In this document: one piece after another, positions 53,901-63,891 of the stretch
Position numbering within the stretch: the first letter of the stretch is position 1
How the letters are laid out: every line of letters begins with the position of its first letter
NCBI GenBank assembly: GCA_036852015.1
Contig: JAANDG010000179.1
Span: 183,184-247,183, forward strand
Origin: Pelodera strongyloides
Lineage: Eukaryota; Nematoda; Chromadorea; Rhabditida; Rhabditidae
Reading direction: 5' to 3'
DNA: 64,000 nt
Made by a program: the position numbers and the translations under genes
Notes under the pieces: model-generated
Told to the model about the DNA's origin: nothing
The model's database searches: none
Seen by the model: the letters and a program-made list of their open reading frames with translations, nothing else

Positions 53901-55632
53901 GATGTCCAACAACTGGACACTAGGAGTACAGGTCCTCAGCAACTGAGGTGTGGGGAGATTGTTCTGCAACAGAACAAACTGGAGATGAGCCCCAGCAACC
54001 GGGACTACCGTCAAAGCAGCTAAGAGTTAACCTAACCTCCACTTAAGTACTGATGATGGTGGGCGGAGCCTATTACATCATGCGGGGCAAGATATTAATA
54101 AGAAATATGCGCGCAATTAATCGAATAACAACAAAATGTGAGTCATGAGGAAGAAAGTTAACTCAAAAGTTTATTGATTATTGTATAGTTTCCTAAAGGA
54201 TATAAGGAATAAAGTGAAGGATAAAGGCAATTGAATCTATAATAAGTGCAAATTTAGCATAATTATGCACAAGAAGTCTGTATTGGTGTTTACGCTGCTG
54301 AATAACTTACTATATAAACTACGTTCCTGGGTGCGCAGCGCACCGCGTACCCAGCCGCGCAAATTGGAGTGCGGGCGTAGCCAGCCGCGTACCGCGCAGA
54401 GGGGCCCCGGCCAGCCGCGTAGTTTGCAAACTACGCGGCTGGGTGCACGGTGCCTCGGGGCTCTGGTCCTCAACCGCGCAGCGCACCCCCAGCCAACCGC
54501 GCAGGGGGCCCCCATCCAACCGCGCACCCAGCCGCGCAATTTCGACTATATCCGCTTCACCACCCAATGTTTCTTTTCGATTATTAGACATGCGCTTTAT
54601 GGCCGAGTGGTCTAAGGCCGTGCACGTTACGAACTTGTGTCGTGATGTGCACGTTACGAAAATGTACGTTCCAGTGGTTTGCTACATACGCCAACGTTTC
54701 ATGCGTCTTCATCGTATGCGTTCTTGGATGAGTTCACCTGTGAGTTCATCTGAGTGAGTTTCACCAAATAATTCACCTGTGAGTTTTGTACGTGTGTATA
54801 TCACTATTCTGAATAGGGTGCGGCCAGCCCGGATTGCCAATCAGGGACAAGAATTCAAGCGACGGACACGCCTCCTGCAGATGCTGCAGCAACAGACCGA
54901 CGTTGCGAATCTAGAAATGATATGGTCTACGTTGTCTCATATAAGAAATCAATACTTGTTCACGACTTAGGGACATGCAGAACATAAAACTAATCGAAAA
55001 ACAAAATGCATCGAAAACTTGCGAATGATAAACGTGTCTTGTTTGATTGGGAGGGGAGATACCAAGGTGTCATTCTCGTAGTTTTCTCGCAGAAAAAAAA
55101 TAGGGATAATGTTCAGGTTGGCGTTCATCTCCCACAAAACCGCTACCTTTTCTATGTGAAAACTTACCTTGTTATTATTTATAGAGAGCGTGAGTAGTCG
55201 AGGAAAGCGTGGGATGTGAAGGGAATTCTCGTTGAGGAGGTTGCCATCCGCGATCAGGTGCTCTACCGTGAGACGGTTTTCAATTACCACAGCGGGAAGG
55301 GAACTGCAAGGGAGAAATATCCTCATGATATCTGTAGCCTCTTGCTGAGAACCGGATTCTTGCATCACGTCTATACGCTAGTCAACCCATCTGTCCAACT
55401 TTTTTTTTTTAAATAAATTAATCGATTAATCGGGCGCCACAATGTCTTCAAAACATGTGCGGCGGGAAAATTGATCTAGCATCCTAAGGTCCGAGCGGAA
55501 TTAAAACAATATAACTTACAATAGTTGCTGGTGGGAGATATCGATTACACGCAATTTCTTGTCCACCACTGGGTGATGCGCTCTGTTTGGTGAGCGCGTG
55601 TGTGAGTGAGAAGAAGCACAGGCAGCTAGCAT
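50911..55632 (-). CDS. LRMDA: LRMDA-like leucine-rich repeat protein (4 exons seen)
   Basis: Exons on -: 55632–55520 (Met at 55632 in frame; alternative acceptor CAAACAG at 55582), 55303–55168, 54910–54777, 51154–50911 (stop TAG). All phases agree. They encode LRRs: 'KKLRVIDISHQQL', 'TVEHLIADGNLLNENSLHIP', 'FPRLLTLSINNNK', 'LLLQHLQEACPSLEFLSLIG' and the C-terminal cap 'NSDIHTYKTH' plus 'ALPRLKNLDCAEL'. This follows human LRMDA ('LPRLHTLTLNKN', 'PALEYLSLLGN', 'LPNLKFLD') in order and spacing. The last exon adds a Ser/Pro-rich, Arg-rich tail ending 'SSHGLSDSD'. In vertebrates LRMDA affects melanosome biology, so the role here is unknown. The 3.6-kb intron 3 holds an LTR element, a family E MITE 25 bp from the last acceptor and a GC-rich palindrome island. 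Confidence 0.88.
51180..51357. mobile_element. MITE family E copy next to an LRMDA acceptor
   Basis: TTAAATCGGTATAACGAACG at the left and GGCCGTTATATCGCTTTAA at the right are inverted terminal repeats; the interior contains TTGAAACGCATGCTGG. Its edge is 25 bp upstream of the acceptor for the last LRMDA-like exon, so it may form part of that exon's branch-point region. Confidence 0.8.
51365..51521. repeat. ~77-bp tandem duplication
   Basis: GTGCACGAATTACTAGATTT through TTTGCAGTGCTTACGG is present twice in direct succession, with a one-base change (ATTCTTTGATG versus ATCCTTTGATG) and a small indel. In an LRMDA-like intron. Confidence 0.9.
51672..54271 (-). mobile_element. Non-autonomous LTR retroelement (TRIM-like) with minisatellite interior
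   Basis: Two direct repeats of 471 bp (51672–52142 and 53801–54271), apparently identical, begin TG and end CA on both strands. They are flanked by a 5-bp target duplication, AGAAG (51667–51671 and 54272–54276). On the minus strand the base after the first LTR starts TGGTGCACCGTCCC, a plausible primer-binding site (53800 downwards). A purine tract, GGGGGGAG, precedes the second LTR (52143–52151), so the element lies in minus orientation, the same as its host gene. The interior of 1,658 bp has no gag or pol, only tandem repeats and about 220 bp of unique DNA. AATAAA is present in the LTR on the minus strand. It inserted into the third intron of the LRMDA-like gene. Confidence 0.9.
52395..53590. 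repeat. 73-bp minisatellite inside the LTR element
   Basis: Unit of about 73 bp: GTCCAGAAGTGCACGACGAC, TTCTGGACGGCGACGACGGG, AGACTGACAGGCGGCTGTGC, AGTCTCGGAGATG. Several units lack the 'CCAGAAGTGCACGACGACTT' part. From about 53050 the array changes to a roughly 146-bp dimer in which AGCAACTGTGCAGCCTCGAA alternates with AGCAACTGTTCAGTCTCGGA. Long open frames on both strands are by-products of the repeat. Confidence 0.93.
54310..54545. repeat. GC-rich CAGCCGCG repeat island with 32-bp perfect palindrome
   Basis: About 230 bp, strongly GC-rich against an AT-rich background. It is built from imperfect repeats of CCAGCCGCG(T/C)A and CAACCGCGCAG. At 54411–54442 the sequence reads CCAGCCGCGTAGTTTG followed by its exact reverse complement. 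In an LRMDA-like intron, next to the LTR element. Confidence 0.85.
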
Positions 55633-57069
55633 CCAATGAACAATCAGCAGAGTGTGAGAGGCGATCTGTGGAAGACGCTCTGCAATGGGGTACTGTATAT
55701 TATAGGGTACGCATAAAGTATATTTCAACAATGAAAAACGCGAACGCCATTTTAATATACAGAAAATATACGTGAATGATAAAAAAAGAGACAGATAAAG
55801 TTGACTTTCCAGAGTCACAGTTAGGGATCGTTTAGAAGCAATTTAAAAACAACTGGAAAAAAGGGGGCAGAAAACAACTGTTTTTTATACTTCAAACATT
55901 AGTTATTTAAAATATTGTCAATAGATATTGAGGAAAGGTTAAAGCATTATTTGCAGAATTCATGGGAAGGCGAAGAGTCTTTTTTGACAACTGATGATTC
56001 CATAAGTATTCATAAAAGAAATTCTGCAAAGGTGTGACATCGTCACTGGTTTACAATTCCACGTGGACTCTCTTTTGAAACTTCAAGTCACAAAACGGCA
56101 CAAAGACAATACCTGACACTCGCCTCATTTCTAAGTCATGATTCATGTACAAGAAATGGATTTCCTTATATTTGCTTCAAACATCTACGATTAGAGAAAC
56201 AACGCCTACTGCGGGAACCAAACCAAACTTGACTTAGTTTTTGCAATATCTTATGTCTAATATTGTCATTTTCAATAAAATACGATGACATTATGCTATT
56301 TTCACCATCTGCGATTTCGCTTACTAGATGAAAATGCACGAGAAACGCTTACAAGATGAGTACACATGTGTAACAGGTGTACGTTCACTTTCGGTTTATT
56401 TCATATATTTTATTTTGACATACGGTTGAGTCGCTCAATTGCGTGGGGGTTCTGGACAACGTTGAAGTCAAGGAGTCGACAGCTGAAACCCCATTTCCTA
56501 TTCCGACTTCATACTTATCCGGGGATATTACACCAACGTTGATCGATTCCACATAGACGAGTGGGGAAGGGTGCTTCAGAGTAAGAGACTGTTTTCGGTG
56601 TTGGGAGGGCTTTTTGAAGGTATGGAGGGGGAGCCCCTATCTATTGATAAGAGATAAGAGCAGTAGGCAAATAGTCGAGATTGGCGGGACAACGAGATGT
56701 GTACAAGGTGCGAGCAAAACAAGGGCAGTAAAGCGACTTTTAGAAGTTTAATCAAAGATCGATCGACATTTGAATACATGGTCTCAGCTTTCTGTAGACA
56801 GCAGTCCATAGATCGCGAAAAGTTTGGTTTGGTTCGACTCCTACCAGGACAGACCAAGATTTCTCCTTAGAATATTGTGATTATAGGAATATAGTATTTA
56901 TATAGCAGAATGCAGTAATTAAATATCATTAATACCATTTGGAACGTCAATTTAGATTGGTGTTTTGTACGCCACGTACGTCATATAAGAGAGTCACATG
57001 AGCGAATTGTGATCCAAATTGGTACGTAGCTTTGGAATATTTACGCTTTTGCAAACAGAAAGGCAACAT
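55633..57069. other. Region upstream of LRMDA-like gene
   Basis: No gene with supporting signals. It probably contains the LRMDA-like promoter and possibly the 5' part of a divergent + strand gene whose last exon is at 57070. A + strand donor-like AATTG/GTACGT is at about 57019. Confidence 0.4.
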
Positions 57070-57345
57070 ATGGCTGATACACAGCACCTCGTGACTTTGC
57101 AACTAGGTGATAAACCCCGACGATTGCTAGATTATTTAGCAAAGCATACAGTGCCGCGTGCCGACCTTATAAATGACCTTACAAGGGTCCTACTAAAAGT
57201 TTGTATCCGAAGAGAGATCTCTAGCCCTAAATTAACTAAAAAGGACGATGGTCGTTTCAGAGAGCATAAAAATCTGCAATACTTGCTTTATCAGTCGAAT
57301 GCAACGTCCGAATCAGGACCGAATGACCCTTGTGGGTGTATTTGA
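57070..57345 (+). CDS. Hypothetical protein or terminal exon (91 codons)
   Basis: Frame from ATG at 57070 to TGA at 57345. It has balanced composition: 'VTLQLGDKPRRLLDYLAKHT', 'ADLINDLTRVLLKVCIRREI', and it ends 'NDPCGCI'. A TTTTGCAAACAG acceptor lies 11 bp upstream of the ATG, and AATAAA follows about 18 bp after the stop (near 57363). Together these suggest the real 3' end of a gene. No domain is recognised. It may be a single small protein or the last exon of a larger gene whose other exons I could not find. It is divergent from the LRMDA-like gene. Confidence 0.4.
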   Translation: MADTQHLVTLQLGDKPRRLLDYLAKHTVPRADLINDLTRVLLKVCIRREISSPKLTKKDDGRFREHKNLQYLLYQSNATSESGPNDPCGCI

Positions 57346-59540
57346 CCTCAACTTTTCTATCAAATAAAAGATAAGAAAAATGACACGGTACCAATCACTG
57401 AGGGACACAATTTCGGGAAATATCAGCAAAAGTACTCAAAATAAAAAGTTCTGGAGAAAGAATGCACAATGCACCCACCAATAGATCCTGGACTCCCATT
57501 CGACTATGTATAGAAAGTCGAGTCGGGTTCTATTGCAAGGTTCATCGAAAACCGTCATCAGTTGGTCACGAAATGGTCATAAACAGTCCCGAACCAGCCA
57601 CCAGATGTTTTTTTGGTAAAAAAAAACATTTTGTGACTAACCACGGTTTTTCTGTGACTTCGGCAATTATTTCGTTTTCCTTAGCCGTGAAAATTGCGCA
57701 CAGTTTAAAATCTAATTGTAAGGGTGTAAAAACAAAACTTATTTTGTTTACAGTTTTTAAAATTACAGATGTTATGGGTATGGATATAGGAATAATGTAG
57801 TTGGCAGTTTGAGTGGCTTTATAAATGGATCGTGCAACATTTAGTCCCCCATACAAAAGCAATTTTTAAAAGTAGAAACTATTCGGTGTCTTTTGCATGC
57901 ATGATTAACTTTTTGTGGAAGAAACAATTATTTCAACTAAATTTAGTACATCGTTATTACGTATAAAAAAGAAATCAGAGTTTTGGGCATAACATTTTTT
58001 TAATAAAATAAAAAAGGCGGAAATTTTGCACAAATTTTGACAATTAAAGGGTCAGGCCCATTTCAAATTACCCCTATTTTGATGACTTCATCGGATTCTC
58101 CGGTTCAAATATAGTAGGCTGAATTTTTTTCCAATTTTCAGTCGCTATTTTCAAGCAGTTTTCAGCAATTTACCATGGCCATGGCCAGTCATACCCAACT
58201 ATCTATAGCAGTTGTCACGCCCAGTTGCGCTGATTGGCCAATATCGCAATTGCCACGCCCAATAGAGCATATTGCCCAATTAGCGCCGAGGGGCGTGACA
58301 ACAGCGATATATAGTTGAGTATGACTAGCCATGGTAAATAGCTGCATACTGCGTGAATTTTGCGCTTGAAAATTAGAAAAATATCGTATCCTACCATATT
58401 TGACACGGAGAATCAGATGGAATCATCAAAAACAGGGGTCATTTGAAATGGGCCTGACCCTTTAATTAATTTATCTTTAATTTAATTCGTAAAGTAATTT
58501 CCTATTCGTCCTCAAGAGCGCACCCACGGTACAAACACCCAAAAAAATATTGGTTTTATTTTGACAAATCTTGCGCAATTAATTTTTCATATGCGTAATA
58601 AATGATGTATTATGTTAAAAGGAAATTTTTTGACGCGACCTTTTTATCCCTACTATACTTATTAGAAGCCAAACGCCAAAGGACCGGCCCACGTACACAA
58701 TATGTACACTAATTATAAAGGTGCAAGCGACTGACCAAAAATCTTTATAGGTTTGAAGTTATTACCCTCTATGTTTCCTTTTTATGGATGAAACTAGAGC
58801 AGGACTTTGGTGTTTCTAAAAAAAGAACAGAAATACTGCGCAGAAGTGACAAGAATTTCCCTTTTCTTATTGTTAGTGATGGAGGTTTTGTAATAACCTT
58901 CCACCCTTTTCATAACATATAAATTATATAATCAGCATCTACTACGTCATCTACCATCGGCTATTGGGTGAACGTTCTTGCTGAATAATGTCCAAGCTAA
59001 TTTTGATACAAAGCTGCACCAAACATTACTAAACTTGTTGTCTTTAAAGGTTATCGCCACCAATTAGCAGATTTGCTATTTATCTCATAATAGAACAGTT
59101 AGGTACGGTAATAATTATTATAATTATATATACTTTTGTAATTGAACTCATGACCATGACGGCACGGTCTATGCGCGATAACGAGTACCTTCTGCTATAC
59201 ATATATGCTAGTCCAGCAAATCACGAGCGTTTTTGCTGAGCATCCCCATTTAGCTGTGTTGGGCCTAACTTGCCGAGTTAGTGCCGAAGGTTTTCCTTCA
59301 TTGCACACCTACTTATTGTGGGAATATTCAGCAATTTATTCCAAATCATCGACGTACTGCCGCTCATCCATAAGGATATTCAGGTACTATTACACCCGCG
59401 GTCAAGGTTAGTTTCTTATTCGGTTTTTATTATTATTTTGTACACTTTTACTCTATAACCTTATATGTTTCTTTACATACTCTATAACATTTGTCTCTCT
59501 ATCCCTTTCTCAATATCTACTTTACCTTTCTTTCTCACTG
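57346..59540. other. Intergenic, MITE and AT-rich DNA
   Basis: Contains MITE family A copy 4 and AT-rich, low-complexity DNA (for example near 59110–59135). The + frame at 59205–59411 has no recognisable domain. It could belong to the 5' region of the retroelement that follows. Confidence 0.45.
58026..58466. mobile_element. MITE family A, copy 4
   Basis: TTAAAGGGTCAGGCCCATTT at the left and GGGCCTGACCCTTTAA at the right, with the family core around AATAGAGCATATTGCCCAAT. It has more differences between arms than the other copies, so it is probably older. Confidence 0.9.
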
Positions 59541-59550
59541 CCTAAGCCTA

Positions 59551-59622
59551 CCGTCATCGCACTGATGAGACCCAACGGTGGCAAAATCCTCGTATGCGAA
59601 GGGTCGAAACGGGGTTACCGTA
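59551..59622 (+). ncRNA. Hammerhead-ribozyme-like core
   Basis: Has CTGATGA (59562–59568), a 5-bp helix II GACCC/GGGTC (59569–59573 with 59601–59605, 27-nt loop) and GAAAC (59606–59610). A minimal helix III ACGG/CCGT (59609–59612 with 59618–59621, 5-nt loop) leads to GTA, an allowed GUH cleavage triplet, at 59620–59622. An upstream CCGTC (59551–59555) could instead pair with ACGG. Helix I next to the core is weak in both drawings. Penelope-like elements often carry such ribozymes in their terminal repeats, but the Naiad branch is reported to lack canonical ones. Self-cleavage is unproven. Confidence 0.55.
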
Positions 59623-60132
59623 TTACATATGGTATATTCACGTTAGTTTGTTGAATTTATTCACTTATATCTTCCCAATTTGCTTCCTCTTTTATTTGTT
59701 ATTGGATCTTGGCTCGCATCTGTTGGAGGCTTCGCTGCCCCACTAGCTTGCTATAAGATCTTCCTCCTTCCTTACCTAATTTTGTAATATTTTATGTTTT
59801 ATCTATTTCTTTCCACGCTGACAATTCTATGATATCCCCTCTCTATGTTGAATACTCTTTTATACTGACTAATATTCGCACTATATTTGCTTCCTTTCCT
59901 TTTAGGCTAGTTGGTCGCCATACATCACATCACACAGTACACAGTACTTCAGGTTCCCTTTCCATTATCGTTGTATATCCAACTATTTATTTCGACTCGT
60001 AATGTGAGCTTCTATGTATCTCAGCTTTATTTGTTTTTCCTACACCTTGCACCCCTCTCTAGACTTAGGTTTGCTCTGTCTCCTTACTTAGTCTCTTTTC
60101 TTGCTTCTTGTTATCTAGAATCTATCTAGATA

Positions 60133-60212
60133 GCCGTGCCCTCGTGGCATAATGTTACCCGTGCCCTCGTGGCATAATTTTACCCGTGCCCTCGTGGCAT
60201 AATTATACCCAA
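60133..60212 (+). repeat. Three 24-bp tandem units in the retroelement 5' region
   Basis: GTGCCCTCGTGGCATAAT occurs three times in a row with spacers GTTACCC, TTTACCC and TATACCC. Part of the non-coding region upstream of the Naiad ORF remnant. Confidence 0.9.
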
Positions 60213-61139
60213 GTAGTGTACGGTGTTTTGTCCTTGTGACTAAACATTGTTGCTACATGGAATTCATGTCATTATTGACACGCTTATTTTTAGTCCTAAT
60301 ACTGTACTTACTTGACTGATTACATCTCTCATGATTCTATTCTACTTATTTTTGCTATATTTCCGTTTCTTTATTGTTGTTCATATGTTACAGAACTATG
60401 TTTCCTTCACTCTTAAACATGCTTCTGCTTTTCTTTCTTTTATCCTTAATTAAGTTTAATACCTCAATTTTATAGTTAATTTGCCGCCATCGCTTTTCTT
60501 TCAATCATTTTACAACCTTCAAACACGTCCCGTTTATTCACTACTTTCAAGGGCCCTTACTTTCTTTACGTTTTTTTTCTCCCTTTTTTTTTTTTACTTA
60601 TTATTTGTGTTTTTTATATATAAATTTTCTGTTCACTTGTTAATTTCAACATTTATAATATTATTAGGTAATTTTTGTATTACCGTCACTTTTGCAGTAA
60701 TTTCTACTGCTAGCCCTTTATAATTCCATCTTTCGGACTGCTTTGATCCCCGGATAGTCTCTATCTTAAAACCTACTTCTTTTTACTTACTATCTGATAT
60801 CGGCTTCCACACGGCACTATGGAGGTAGTGGTTATACTCAAGTATTCCACGAACACTGTAAGAGGCATTCTCCGGTTCATGGTTGTAAACGGAAAGTGGG
60901 AGAATGTCGCTCGGTGTCCTTCGTGTCAACGTGGTAGAGTTCTCTAGCTTGAACCCGCCATGTAAGTTTCTCAGATTCTAAAAGCTCTTTCCATTACCCA
61001 ACCTATCCTCTGAAGCCGAGGGCGGCGGACTGAGGTGAATTCTTATGCCCTAACAATACCACAGCAAACTACCACACCCAAACTTGTTTCAGCTCTAAAA
61101 AGATTGGCCCGAATCTAAAGCTTACGTCTATTGAAGGCA

Positions 61140-63891
61140 CAAGTCTTTTGGCAATCCCTGTAAATCGTCCCGTTGCAAAATTTGCCATTGATCTCTTTCG
61201 AAAAACTCATTCGTAGCAGCACAACAAGATACTTCTCTCATACTTTCCCTCTAGTATTAGTAATTGCTCCAGCGAAGGGGTTATCTATAGTCTAACTTGT
61301 GATAACTGCAATATGCAGTATGTAGGTGAGACAAAGCGCTCTTTGAAAAGCAGGTTTAGTCAACATCGTTATCATCTCAATAAAAATTCACAAGAAAACA
61401 TTCTGTATCGTCATTTCTCAAAATGTCAAGCAAATTCCGATGTTAAACTATTTACTATACATATATTAGACTGTTTAGATGAAACAAGAATAACTGTATT
61501 CGCAAGGATAAAGAACTCTTTTGGATTAGGCTTCTTAACACTGCTTACCCATACGTCTTAAACGATCATATTAAAGGCTTCGGACTCATTAGTGACTACT
61601 CTAAGAAAAATCTTGGTAATAATAACATTCCATATTTCTGTCTTAACATAATTCGGCCACCTAAAAACCGAGGTCCCGTAATAAAATGAAACGTAGATTG
61701 TCTATTAATACTACTCCTCCAAACTTATCCCATCCTACTGATTTCCAAACACTTGTTTCTCTCAAAAACCGGGTGGCTAAATCTACTAAAAAGATCCTGG
61801 TTCGAAATTATTTCTCTAATGAACACTCTAGTTATTTCAGACGTAATGTAGAAGCAATATGTGGCAATTCTTGCGCTTCTAAAACTCTTAAAGATAGAAA
61901 TACCAAGCCGTCTAAACCGGATTTTCGCATCAAAATTCCCTTTATTTGTACCGATTCTAAAGGCTTTAATCTCAAATACGCCATAAATAGATTCATCCGT
62001 AACACTTTCATCTCTAATAATATCCCGCTTCCATTTTTACCCCGTATTTGCTACCAAAATCAATATAACACTCCTTTAGGACCTCGCCTATTTAATCACA
62101 AGACTGTCGCTAACAACCCTACTGTTAACCACGTTCATTGTAATTGTAAGGATTACCTTTCTTTTTGTAACACTAAAGAAAAAATCGATATCGACGGTAC
62201 TCTTAATATCTCTGGAAATTGCAAAATATTTGAATCCCGCTTCCCTAGAGCCACAACTCTTCTTTCAAAAGGAACCAAGTTCAGAGAACCTTTTCCAGTA
62301 AAATACTAGAAGAACATTTACACGTACTTTTCAATGACTTGTCTAAAAACCTCAATGAATACACTAGTACGCTTAATTGTTCTGTTCCCATATGGGAAAA
62401 GTTAAATGAAGTCATCCAAGGTTTTCGTAAACCTCATGTTAACTCTAACTGCTCTATTTACAAAGAAATTAACCATATAAGAGACAGTTTATTATTACAT
62501 GCGTAGATAAGGCGTCCGCTAACTTTTGTTTCTCTTGCCCTCTTTTATATTCACACTTCCTTCATACAGAATTAGGTATTGCTAAGAACGAAAACGGTTC
62601 ATTCGAATATAAAGGTAACGATACTTACTCTCCGTATCATCTCGAGTCACAGGACAATATTGTATCCCGTCATATTTACTATTCCAACATTCTTAATATA
62701 AAAAGCTCTGATACCGATCGCAAACTTCCTAACATTTACGCAGTTCCTAAATTGCATAAAAAATCGATTAAAATGCGTTACATCACAGCTGCTAAACACA
62801 GCTCTCTCAAAACCTTTCGATTACTCTTCAGAAAATACTGAAACATTTCCGTTTGCATTTTAAAAACTACTGTAATGCTAGTAAAACTTGGAGCAGTAAT
62901 AAAACTAATTTCATTTCTATAGATAATTCCATTTGCATTAGTAATTCTACACTTATACATCGTTTCCATAAAGTCAAAGTCTTGGACTTTAGTAGTCTCT
63001 TTACCAACTTACCTCATGATTGTGTCATTGATAGCATCCTAGAACTAACGGATATATGTTTTAAAAACTCCGGTAAATCTCTTATTAACGTAGGATTTAA
63101 GAAAAGTTACTATACTGATGCTCCGTCTGCTAACTGTTTCTCTTCGAGTGAAGTTAAAAACATGGTACGCTACATAGTTAAAAATAGTTATCTAGTATTC
63201 CAGGGCATTATTTTCCACCAGATCAAAGGAGTTCCTCAGGGAGGTAACTCTTCTCCTTTACTTGCTGATTTAACTCTTTGTATGATTGAATTTAAATACT
63301 TTAAAGCTTTTTGAATTCTTCCCGGCTATAAGATGTCCATGTTCAGATATATGGATGACATAGCTATTTTCTATAATGATGATAACATTCTCGATATACT
63401 TGATTCCATCTATCCTAGCTCGCTCATTCTCGAAGCGGCCAATACTGTGATTCCTCCGCTCCCTTTCTCGATCTTGCCCTTGTTAGGTCTACACATAATT
63501 GGACTATCAATTTATACAATAAAACTGATGATTATAGTTTTGACGTTATAAGATTTCCTATGTATGACAGTCATATATGACCATATTAAAGTAAACTGTA
63601 TCCAAGGTGAATAATACGTATCATAGATGCACTTCCCAGCTTATTTCTTTCAAATCCAAAATCCATTCATTCATTATCAAGCTGCTCTCCAACAATTACC
63701 CCAAAGACGTTGTACTCAAAACTATCAAAAAATCATTTAATAATATATTATTAGTCTTAAATACGATACCTCTACTAAAAGTCTCAACAGTTGGGTCGAC
63801 AACCTTTAATTTTGCATTTCTGTCAATTCTTCCCTATTATGCAAAAATTTGTAACCGTAATCTACGACATACTATTTTCACTTATGGATAA
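61140..63891 (+). pseudogene. Naiad ORF remnant (GIY-YIG + CxC linker + RT), frameshifted
   Basis: Frame pieces: 61140–61200 (Cys motif); about 61230–61500 (GIY-YIG), which shifts frame near 61490 into 'KDKELFWIRLLNTAYPYVLN'; 61686–62309 (linker, CxC at about 62140); about 62490–62840 (RT N-terminal part); about 62840–63430 (RT motifs to YMDD, with an in-frame TGA at 63312); about 63430–63580 (after another shift); and 63607–63790 (thumb-like end, 'SFIIKLLSNNYPKDVVLK'). At least five frame changes separate conserved blocks. The reading order and conservation show a once intact single ORF of about 900 codons. I have not restored it. Confidence 0.85.

Noticed and set aside
54595..54625. Possible + strand tRNA (ATGGCCGAGTGGTCTAAGGC)
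   Set aside because: Only an A-box-like stretch is present. There is no B box or T arm downstream, so no tRNA can be folded.
59205..59411. 68-codon + strand frame near the retroelement
   Set aside because: No similarity I can recognise. It may be part of the element's 5' region, and evidence is too thin to call it.
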